NCBI GenBank assembly: GCA_003573635.1
Contig: QUTJ01031245.1
Span: 1 to 10,509 of the forward strand
Source of the DNA: Goniomonas avonlea
Taxonomy: Eukaryota; Cryptophyceae; Goniomonadida; Goniomonadaceae
DNA length: 10,509 bases
Reading direction: 5' to 3'
Below, in pieces: positions 1-7,155 of the stretch. The position numbers and the translations under genes are program-made. Position 1 is the stretch's first letter; every line of letters starts with the position of its first letter. Under the pieces are notes generated by a model. It made no database searches and was not told the origin of the DNA. It was given only the letters and a program-made list of their open reading frames with translations.

Positions 1-1787
1 ATGAGCTCCACCCACATCGAGGCGACGACAATAAGGTCCAGAATGACCCACCCACTCAGGATGAACTGGCTTGGACCAAGGCACAAGACTGCATCAGCTT
101 GTATCAATAAAACTGCGCAGCGTTGAGGCTGTCAAGGATATTGAAAGGTGCCACCGGTTCACAAGACACACATGCCCTTTCTCGCAAACAAAAAGCAAGC
201 TTGCAACATTGCCCGCACATCTTGTCAGCAGCTCAACCCCGAACAGCACTGCCATGAAGATACGGAGTGACATGAACACGTCACTCCCGCCCCCAGCGTC
301 CTCCAGTATGAGAGCGATCACCCAAAGCACGATAACGAGCAGCACCGCCATGTCGAACACGGGGTGAAAGAGGATATTGTAAAGGAACCGCCTCGGCTTT
401 ATCGGCAGTCCGAACCATACCTGGCAGCAGAGTGGTATGAGGACGACCCAATCATGTACGACCAGTTAGCGTACAGCCAAGACATCGTAATCTAATCGTG
501 GGCGCGTACAAGTGAGCGTGCAACATCGTCAACGACAAGGTGCGCCAAGTGAGCCTGCAATCTAGTCGACGACAGGAATGACACGTTAGCGTGCAATCTC
601 GTCATGACAGGGAAGCTTATGGCAAGTTCGCGTGTCTCCAGGTCGGGTCTGTTGCGCAACCAAGGAGGCACTCACAGTTTCGACAAGAGGAGGGGCGCCG
701 AGTGCAACACGATACTTTCCCATGCGAGTTGTCGGTGGTGGCAAAACAGGCTCATCCGGGGCGCTTGGTTCCAAATTGTCTGTTTCTGGCCGGGGGGCGC
801 GAACGGGCGGTGGGGCGGGTCTGGTGACTCGTTTCTTCCGCATCTGGCTGAAGTGTGAGTGGTGCATGTGGTGAATGAGCTTGAAATCGCGCGTGGCAAA
901 ACGGGGGTGGGACAGTGAGCGTGGCTACCTCAAGCTCCCAGGGCTCAGGCTGTAACAGCCTCGGCTCTTCCCAGAAATTTAGCAGTGCCGGGTCGTGCCT
1001 CATCAGTCGCTTCTGCCTCTTCGCTTCGGCCTGCAACAAAATGTTGGCGTGTACCCTCAAGCGCACAAACGTGCGGGTATGACTTATTATCCAGAAAGGG
1101 CTCAATCACGAGGGGCTCACCACCCCCGCCTTCAGAGCATTCTGCGCCAGTTCCATGCGATGCTGCTCCTCCAGCGAAAAGTTCATCGGTGGAGGCGGGG
1201 GGGGTTGCGGTGGAGGGTCTGTTTCATTCGCTTCTCCACCACCATTCATGATAATATTGCTGCTTGGAGTAGGGAAGTGGCTATGAGAGCTTGTTGGTTC
1301 CCAGGCTGGAAGCTCCGTCCCACGTGGACTGTTGCTGGGCTGGGGTGCGGTGTCATGCGGTATTACCGGAGCCCAGTCTGTCACAAGTGCACGGCCCGGG
1401 AACGATGACGAATCGCTGCTCACAACAGGGAGGCTGCTCTTTGGAAAAGCCCACACTTGCACAATGCTATTATCTTCCACCGACGGCGCGGCAAGTGATC
1501 CAGTAAATGCAAACTGCTGTAGTACAGGACCACTGGTGTCGGGAAACACAGGGATCACTGGGACAAACTGGTGTCAGAGCAAAGATGGGATGCCACGCGG
1601 AAGAACCTGAAGAATTATCGGCCTGGGCTGAGGACATGGTGTCCACAAAGAGGGATGGGTTGGCTGAACGCTTCTGGCCACCAAGCTTTGCATTTCGCAC
1701 TTGTAGAGGCCATACCGCCTGCTTGGCAAGCCCGTTCCAATAGTCTCCGGGCTTCAACCCCTGGACCTCCTGGGCCTCCTCACTCAT
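1..1787 (-). CDS. Voltage-gated ion channel, 5' part (N-terminal region plus S1-S3), six exons, cut by the window edge
   Basis: This is probably the pore-forming subunit of a voltage-gated cation channel in a cell membrane. I model exons at 1787-1716, 1567-1121, 1030-929, 843-676, 420-219 and 88-1. The first four introns are phase 0 and the fifth is phase 1. Good donors (GTGAGC at 1120, GTGAGT at 675) and a clear acceptor (TTTTGTTGCAG before 1030) support the joins. Residues 1-263 are Pro/Ser-rich, with a proline run near 142-151 and a charged helix near 156-185. S1 spans about 285-302 (starts FDMAVLLVIV). S2 spans about 312-330 and carries the typical acidic residue in FGVELLTR. S3 contains SGWVILDLIVV with its conserved Asp. 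S4 and the pore lie outside the window, so ion selectivity cannot be told. The first exon, the 928 and 218 donors, and the linking of exons 1-4 to the channel exons are inference. S1-S3 themselves are clear. Alternatively, exons 1-3 form a separate gene ending at 752. Confidence 0.6.
465..620 (+). repeat. Degenerate tandem repeat, about 37-46 bp, inside channel intron 4
   Basis: Four imperfect units start at about 465, 511, 548 and 584. Each opens with GTTAGCGT or AGTGAGCSTGCAA-like sequence, followed by an ATCGTC/TAGTCG core and a GACAAGG/GACAGG end. They lie in the predicted 255-nt intron (675-421) of the channel gene and account for its extra length. The units are diverged, so the repeat looks old. 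It was called by eye, without alignment scores. Confidence 0.4.
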
Positions 1788-2230
1788 GCAGCCTCCTGGC
1801 GAGGCTGTTCAGAGTTCAAGCAGCGCAAGTGAGGTGGTTGAAAAAGTGAAGGAAAATTAGTGATGGAAAAACGAGTAATATCAAGGGCAATCATTCAGCT
1901 GGAGATACCAGCACTTCCAACATCCACTATTGAAAGTGGTCGGGGTGAAACTGGCTCCGATTTGAGGAAAATGATTATTTTTAGAATAAAAACACCTATC
2001 GCTGGCGATTACGGTATGAGGGGAGTTAATTAAACACGTCCAACAAAACGTTCCCGTTTTGGCGTTCCGATTATCGACTAGAAAAATCGAAAAATCAGTC
2101 ATTATCAGTGGACTGTTATAATTATCGCGCCAGGTTAGCGAAATGCGGTCAGTCGAAGACTCGAAGTTGGAGACTTGGACCCGGGCTGTGGCAGGCTGTG
2201 CAGGCTTGTGAGACAGCCCCGCCGAGAGAC
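1788..2230. promoter_or_regulatory. Divergent intergenic region between the channel gene and the secreted-protein gene
   Basis: This 443-bp gap separates the start codons of two divergently read genes, so it should hold both promoters and 5' UTRs. The part from about 1950 to 2130 is more A/T-rich than its flanks, with runs such as TTTTTAGAATAAAAAC and GACTAGAAAAATCGAAAAATC. I see no gene and no core-promoter motif that I would defend. Confidence 0.35.
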
Positions 2231-3005
2231 ATGAAAACTGTCTTCCTGCTCTACGCTTGTAGTTTGTTGATTGGGGTCTCGTCGGACAGCTCATCGACTG
2301 GCAACAGTGCTACCTGCGAGTTTTCCGTCACTGTCACCCCTCAAGAGGCCGACCGGGTCGCTCTGATGGTCCCGCACCTGGTGCGCACAGCCAACTACAA
2401 TTTTACACGCCGAACCGTGTATGTGGACAGGGGTCCCCTTCCAAAAAAGCAGCAGGTACTGTGCCTGTGTAGATGGGTGACTCTTCTTCTCATTTGTGCA
2501 GAATCTCGCTCTCTCAAACAAATTGTACGCCACTCTTTCTCAGCTGGTGCTTGATGAGGTCATCACCGACTTCAAAAACGTGTCGTCTCCAAACTCAAAG
2601 CGAGCCTGCAAGTTGCTGCGTCGTCAGTTTGATACATGTGATGGAATTGAGCGGTATAAGACTGGTACCAAGGGGTTTCTTTCCTTCGTTCAGTCCATTG
2701 AAGAATGCAGCACTGATTACTGCGTGAGTCTTGGAGTTGCCTTGGGGAAGCTGAGTGTGACGGCGATCCCAGGTGCATGTCGATATTGACATGATATCGC
2801 ATTCAACACCAAGTTTCAGCTGGGTAGGGGAGGGAATCAAGGTGTGTTTCGAGGGTTTTTCGCTTGTCTCGATGGACCGACTGGACAGTCCAGTTACTTG
2901 AAGCACATCCAGACCTGCTTTTGTCTATGGCCCGCAGCTCCCCTGCTGCAGCTGATGGCGCGCCCAAAACCCAGGTGTGGCATCAAGTTTGTGGGACGAA
3001 CTTAA
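2231..3005 (+). CDS. Secreted cysteine-containing protein of unknown family, three exons
   Basis: Not a family I recognise. Exons are modelled at 2231-2455, 2502-2723 and 2889-3005, all joined in phase 0, giving 187 residues. Introns are 46 and 165 nt. Donors are GTACTG at 2456 and GTGAGT at 2724; the first acceptor is TTTGTGCAG. Residues 1 to about 18 (MKTVFLLYACSLLIGVSS) form a typical signal peptide, so the product is probably secreted or enters the endomembrane system. There is no later strong membrane segment. Downstream of the signal peptide are about eight cysteines, including the pairs CSTDYC and TCFC, which suggests disulfides. N-glycosylation sequons occur in YNFTR and KNVSS. The start is chosen because the next upstream in-frame ATG (2108) would bury the signal peptide. 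The third exon is the least certain: its acceptor at 2888 has a weak pyrimidine tract, and without splicing the frame ends at 2789. Confidence 0.55.
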
Positions 3006-3101
3006 CTGACAGCAGGTCATCCCCTCTCGTCGCGGCTGGTGGGATCCTAGAGGTTTCTGGGCGTACAATCACATGACGACTCGCTATTACGTCATGTCCA
3101 G

Positions 3102-3261
3102 AAAAAGAATGCGGCAACTGTTGCCACTTCCGGTGTGTTGATCGCCTGAAACCCGAGGAAACAGGTCCTGCTCACAGACACGTCTCTCACAAGCTCACTG
3201 ATGAAGATCGCTCTCTATCTACCGCCCGGCTGATCGCTAAAATAACAGTATGCGCCCGGAC
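3102..3261 (+). other. Possible orphan Cys-rich coding exon
   Basis: After an AG at 3100-3101, a frame stays open to a TGA at 3263. It begins with a Cys-rich cluster (KECGNCCHFRC), followed by a charged, non-repetitive stretch. A strong donor-like GTGAGTGG overlaps the stop at 3262. The Cys content resembles the secreted gene just upstream, but the required phase 1 does not match that gene's exon ends as modelled. It could be an alternative last exon, an exon of an unseen gene, or chance. Confidence 0.2.
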
Positions 3262-3290
3262 GTGAGTGGGAGGCACTGGCATCGCACAAG

Positions 3291-4003
3291 ATGGCCGCCG
3301 TAGGGTTGTTGCGCGCTGACCTCGACCAGCCCGATGCCTGGCTGCTGCACGCGGGGTTGCAGCCTCAGCTCTTTGCACCCGCTGTGCTTCCCACGCTGTT
3401 GCGACGGGTTGAGCGGGACGGCTGGTTTCCCGAGGGGCAGCAAGGCAGGTAAGCGGGCAAACAAACGAGTGTTTGTGTTTGAGTGAGTCCCCAAACCATC
3501 TCAGAATTGGTGGACAAGAGAAGCGCGCACACGCGGGGATGCGCAGACGCAGGCAGAGGCAGTGCAGAAGGACGGGGGAGTGCGGGGGGGTGAGAGACAC
3601 CAGTGTGCGTGTGCGCGTGTATGTTCCGGAGGAGGCCTTCGGTCGTGACGGGGTGGGGTCGAGGGTCTGGCCGCGAGCGCGGGTGCCAGGCTCAGCAGGG
3701 TTGAGTGGGCACGGCCGCGTGGTGTGTAGCGTCTGGAGGGGACGCTGCGGTCACGGTTCACGGTGAACGTGGATGTTGTGGCGTCGAGCGTTGTGAAGTC
3801 GAATGTGGCGGCTACTGTCACCAACGTTGGGAGCCAAGACGTTTTCTTCTCTCAGCGGGCGGACTGTTGGGGGACCTATTGTCCTCTTCTGTCTCAAGAG
3901 ACATTTAACCCTCGATTCCTGCAGGTATGATGCCTTGCCCGCTGACCTCTGGCTCGCTGGACTGAAAGAGAGCGAGGATTCAGACACGTGCCCAACAAGA
4001 TAA
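3291..4003 (+). CDS. Possible small two-exon gene, 78 residues, function unknown
   Basis: No family is recognised. The start ATG at 3291 sits in good eukaryotic context (ACAAGATGG). Exon 1 runs to 3448 and ends at a consensus donor (GGCAG followed by GTAAGC). Exon 2 starts at 3925 after a good acceptor (TTCCTGCAG) and ends with TAA at 4001-4003. The intron is phase 2 and 476 nt long, and the two exons join in frame. The product is soluble-looking, rich in Leu, Ala, Asp and Trp, with no signal peptide or membrane segment. The composition (AWLLHAGLQPQLF, DLWLAGLKESED) looks like real protein rather than noise. The gene's small size and long intron mean it could instead be the visible part of a longer or alternatively spliced gene. 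Confidence 0.4.
3449..3924 (+). other. G/T-rich intron of the small gene
   Basis: The predicted intron is strongly biased to G and T on the plus strand, with an alternating purine-pyrimidine stretch near 3604-3622 (GTGTGCGTGTGCGCGTGTAT). The frames open through it on both strands are low-complexity and I treat them as non-coding. I see no RNA gene in it. Confidence 0.35.
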
Positions 4004-4738
4004 CATGACGGCGGCCCTTTTCGGAATGCAGCGGCGAACCAGCTATCAGAGGATAACGGGCTGAGCGCCGAGCGGATTGGAGCACTTGCCACGGCATGAT
4101 GGGCCTCTCTCCAAGAAAAACTCGTAGCTGTGTAAAAAGAGAGACAGCCAGCAGAGACAGCATCGACAGCTCGGTTCGGGATGGATATCGGATGGACATG
4201 TTTGATGGCCGTTATCGACTCGACCGCGAGCAGCTTCATGTAATGGGTCAAAAGCAACATTGGAAACCCGTGATATGAGTATTTACTCATGAGTATTTAC
4301 CCAACAAGAGACAAGTATTTTCACCACCAAGGACAAGACTCCTTGCTGTGATGAAGAAGGAGGCAACAATGGATCAATTGCCAAGCATGCATGCCATTGA
4401 CCCAGTTGTCGCGGGTGTCGCCTGCACCTGGATCCTCGGATCAAATTCGTTTTCCCTTTTCGGTTCGCTGGCAGTGTACTGCGCAATTTGCCTGTTCCAA
4501 AACACGTTTCCACGTCCAACCAGGCCTTGCCACGAGACACAGCTCCCCTTCCCAGCATCAAAGTCGAAACGCCCAGCTATCCGTAGTGACGCCCCGTATC
4601 GCACGGGAGCGGCTTTCAAAATCTGCAGTTGATGAGTTCGCGCAGAAACCTCGGCGACCGGGTTGTTTCACCGGAGGGGAGACCAGAGGTGAGAGATTAA
4701 GACAACAAGAAGCGGTCCCGCAATCTTTGACAAGAGCG
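4004..4738. other. Intergenic stretch without a supportable gene
   Basis: This lies between the 3' ends of the small plus-strand gene and the minus-strand phosphoesterase gene, so it should contain both 3' UTRs. Several open frames of 80-180 residues cross it on both strands, but none shows a recognisable motif, a convincing splice pattern or consistent composition. The only local structure I note is a 12-bp direct repeat, listed separately. Confidence 0.4.
4275..4300 (+). repeat. 12-bp direct repeat with palindromic centre
   Basis: ATGAGTATTTAC occurs at 4275-4286 and 4289-4300, separated by TC. The junction forms the perfect palindrome ACTCATGAGT at 4285-4294. It is short and may be a chance local duplication. 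Confidence 0.35.
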
Positions 4739-5552
4739 TTAGAGATCGATGACCACGGCCTCATGTCCAACTCGGTACGTTCCTTCTCCACAAATAGCAG
4801 CGTTGACAAAAATCACGCCTTGGCTTGATATGACACCATGCGCCCGGTGAACATGTCCTGATATTACAGCACGGGGTTGAAGCTGTGAACTGTAAGGATC
4901 GAACATACAGAGGACTGCGTACCTCCCGGACTCGAGCAAGCAGAGCTGAGCAGCCACTGCCACCATCGACAAGGCCCTTTGCCGGTCCGTGCGCGACGAT
5001 GATGTCTGTGCCTTCAGGTATCTGAAAGAGACCCAATGTGAGGTTATGATGTGGGACAGCTCTCTAGACCTGATCATAATAGGGATTCCGTCCTTTGCAA
5101 GGCCAGAAAAACTCGGTCCCAAAGAGGTGGACTGACTTGTCACCTCCAGAGGTTGGCACAGTGACTGTTGCAGGCTCTTGACGGAGAAATATCGCATTGG
5201 ACAAAATTTTTGGAGTGTTCTTTTTCCAGTCGGCATTATTCTCGTGGTTGCCGTTCACGACCACTTTGATCTTGTGCGGCAGTGTGCCAAGCCAATCATT
5301 GAACCTCCGGGCATCTGTTTCCTTGCCAAAATGAGTAAAGTCCCCGGCATGGATGAGAATATCTCCGTCTGGCAACGTAAGGCCCGCCTCACAGCCATGA
5401 GTGTCGCTGATACAGACGACTCGAACACCGAGGAGGGCTCGGTGTTGAACGTGAGCATTTTTAGCACTACGCCACCACAAAACCCCAGCTATTGCAGCCA
5501 CAGAGGAGAAAGTAGCAACAGCAACGGATGTAGAAGACATGAACTTGCTCAT
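4739..5552 (-). CDS. MPPED-family metallophosphoesterase with N-terminal membrane anchor, three exons
   Basis: A calcineurin-like metallophosphoesterase of the MPPED/UPF0046 group. Characterised relatives are metal-dependent phosphodiesterases, but the natural substrate here is unknown. Exons are 5552-5070, 5021-4923 and 4882-4739, giving 241 residues. Both introns are phase 0 and very short (48 and 40 nt). The metal-binding motifs appear in order: SDTHG (Asp50, His52), HAGD (Asp71), NGNHE (Asn102, His103), VAHGP (His172) and SGHVH (His204, His206). C-terminal VIFVNAAICG is also typical of the group. Residues 6-27 form a hydrophobic segment, VAVATFSSVAAIAGVLWW at its core, suggesting a membrane anchor or organelle-targeting signal. 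Met1 is set at 5552, with Met5 (5540) as an alternative. The open frame upstream to 5852 overlaps the neighbouring gene and is not used. All catalytic motifs are intact. Confidence 0.88.
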
Positions 5553-5710
5553 CGGCAGGGAGGTCCTTCCAGTCCCCTTTGTGCCTTGTGTCACGAAACT
5601 TGTGACGAAAGTGAAACTGAGCGGTTGGGTACCGTCTCCGTACTCCGTTACCGCCGAACTTACCGGTACTAGTCTAGCTAGTACGGTACTGTTAGTCGGG
5701 TGGCAGAAAA
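5553..5710. promoter_or_regulatory. Compact divergent promoter of the phosphoesterase and bestrophin-like genes
   Basis: Only 158 bp separates the two divergent start codons, so this interval must hold both 5' UTRs and core promoters, unless a transcription start lies inside the opposite gene. No TATA box is evident. The main feature is a strong CTAG-centred dyad close to the plus-strand start. Shared regulation of the two genes is possible but is inference. Confidence 0.45.
5661..5688. repeat. Inverted repeat (dyad) in the divergent promoter
   Basis: GTACTAG at 5666-5672 is followed by a 5-nt spacer and its exact complement CTAGTAC at 5678-5684. The arms extend outward by TACC (5661-5664) and GGTA (5685-5688) if one G at 5665 is bulged, giving an 11-bp stem. 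It lies 23 bp upstream of the ATG at 5711. It could be a binding site for a dimeric regulator or a 5' UTR hairpin. Confidence 0.5.
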
Positions 5711-6952
5711 ATGGCGAGACTGGGCACGGACACCGAACTGCCAAGGTTGGACCGGACTCACCCGTGGGCAATGATCGATGTTGAACATGTTGGTATGCGC
5801 CCTGCAAAAGAATATCTGACACACCCTTTCGTTCGCGGGAGCTGTGACCCAAAGTTCACTGGCCACCACGACCATTGCCACAACCCTGGTTGGCTTGGGA
5901 TCGCCAGAGAATACCACATTGACGCGCGACCATTATCACCAGGTCTTCGTCCAGGACGTATGTGGGCCGGGATATTGAATTTGATTGCGAGTTTCCACAT
6001 TGCCTTGGAGTGTGTGTGCACGCCTGATTGCTTCCTCGGCTGCGCGTTGGCAGCTGTGTACACCTTACTCTATTTTTATCTCGGCCACTACCTCGCGGTG
6101 AATATGAACTGGAACATTGTGTCATTTGCTGTAATATTTCCGATCAGCCAGGCGATTGGCATGGGATTCAAACGCCGAGAAATGGCATTGACCCACTTTG
6201 GAGATCTTCTGGGAAATCTGCGTGCTATCTGGGGAGCTGTGCACACCTGGAAGGTGAAGTCGGACGACGGGTATTTTGTGCGCGCGTTGGATCGTTTTGA
6301 TGACACAGAAGCCACACAACGCGACTTGGCTCAACTGTTCGAGGAATTGCTTACCGGGTTGATAGTTTACTTCGACGTGCCTCGAACAGGGCGCGCCCGG
6401 CACCATACTTTTGGCGTCCAGGAACAAGCAGAGGTATTGGAAATTGTTGCAGAACAGCGCCTTGTGATCATCAATTGTTTTTCCCGAATTCAACGTTTGA
6501 TACAAGAGCTGAAAGAGCTGGGTTTACCCGGTGGAGAAGCGCACCGACTGGACCAGTACATCAGCAAAGTCAGCATCGCGTTTGAACGCCTCACTTATCT
6601 CAAGGAGTATCGGACTCCGCAGGCATTTCGAAGTTTTGCAAGAGTCTACATTTTGTTGATTGGTACTTTGTACGGTCCGTACTATGTAGACCTTGCGATG
6701 GGCGCCTCTGGGACACAAGCCAACATCGGTTTTGCCCTGGCATTCGCTTGCAGTATCCAAATTGTTATGTCTGGTCTCTTCAGTGTCATGTTGGGTCTCG
6801 AAGACCCCTTCTGGCGCAGGGGCACTCGAACAACTGAGAGGATGGACTGTATTCGGGTGCCTGATATGGTTGAGTTGACCCGACAGCAACTTCTATCCAT
6901 CGCCCGAAATGCGACAGTGCCTTGGAAGAGTTCGAACAAGGAAAGCCTGTGA
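5711..6952 (+). CDS. Bestrophin-like (UPF0187-type) membrane protein, probable anion channel
   Basis: A single uninterrupted frame of 413 residues; no intron is needed. Likely membrane segments lie near residues 86-103, 108-128, 134-153, 307-328 and 338-362. Between them is a long soluble helical region (about 155-300). Motifs I associate with algal and protist bestrophin-like proteins are KRREMALTHFGDLL after the third segment, LKEYRTPQAFRSFARVYILL before the fourth, and LEDPF at 363-367. Bestrophins form anion channels; some algal members work in plastid membranes, but I cannot assign a compartment here. The start ATG at 5711 has strong context (AAAAATGG). The N-terminal 80 residues are poorly conserved-looking and hold a His/Cys cluster (GHHDHCHNPGW). 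Family assignment rests on remembered motifs, not a search, so another multi-pass family with the same C-terminal pattern remains possible. Confidence 0.6.
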   Translation: MARLGTDTELPRLDRTHPWAMIDVEHVGMRPAKEYLTHPFVRGSCDPKFTGHHDHCHNPGWLGIAREYHIDARPLSPGLRPGRMWAGILNLIASFHIALECVCTPDCFLGCALAAVYTLLYFYLGHYLAVNMNWNIVSFAVIFPISQAIGMGFKRREMALTHFGDLLGNLRAIWGAVHTWKVKSDDGYFVRALDRFDDTEATQRDLAQLFEELLTGLIVYFDVPRTGRARHHTFGVQEQAEVLEIVAEQRLVIINCFSRIQRLIQELKELGLPGGEAHRLDQYISKVSIAFERLTYLKEYRTPQAFRSFARVYILLIGTLYGPYYVDLAMGASGTQANIGFALAFACSIQIVMSGLFSVMLGLEDPFWRRGTRTTERMDCIRVPDMVELTRQQLLSIARNATVPWKSSNKESL

Positions 6953-7155
6953 GGTTATAAACGAACCAAACAAGCTGTTATGACCATGCAGAGAACAGGG
7001 TGCAGTGAAACAACACCGAACCTGGCAGCGGCCTGGCCTTCCTCAGGCACCAATGCAAAAGATATTCTCAAAAATGAGTTGGTGTATTGTACATATCAAG
7101 GTTTACAAGGATGGAATGACCGGCCGGTGAGCAGGTCAAAGTTTTTGCTCGGCAA
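6953..7155. other. Short convergent 3' gap
   Basis: The stop codons of the bestrophin-like gene (plus) and the MYB gene (minus) face each other across 203 bp, which must hold both 3' UTRs and polyadenylation signals. I see no clear AATAAA on either strand. The two transcripts may overlap at their 3' ends. Confidence 0.35.

Noticed and set aside
752-928. Read-through of channel exon 3 to a stop at 752
   Set aside because: This frame overlaps exon 4 in a second frame. Splicing at 928/843 keeps phase 0 and leads into the channel exons; read-through would leave those exons without a 5' part. Kept as an alternative.
2108-2230. Upstream in-frame ATG for the secreted protein
   Set aside because: It would place 41 polar residues before a textbook signal peptide.
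3751-4290. A 179-residue open frame on the minus strand
   Set aside because: It lies antisense to the second exon of the small plus-strand gene, has no recognisable motif or signal, and its composition looks random.
4391-4828. A 145-residue plus-strand frame
   Set aside because: It overlaps the catalytic C-terminus of the phosphoesterase on the other strand and shows no family features.
5553-5852. N-terminal extension of the phosphoesterase frame by 100 residues
   Set aside because: It overlaps the coding region and start of the divergent bestrophin-like gene. The extension has no conserved features, and the ATG at 5552 gives a sensible anchor plus domain.
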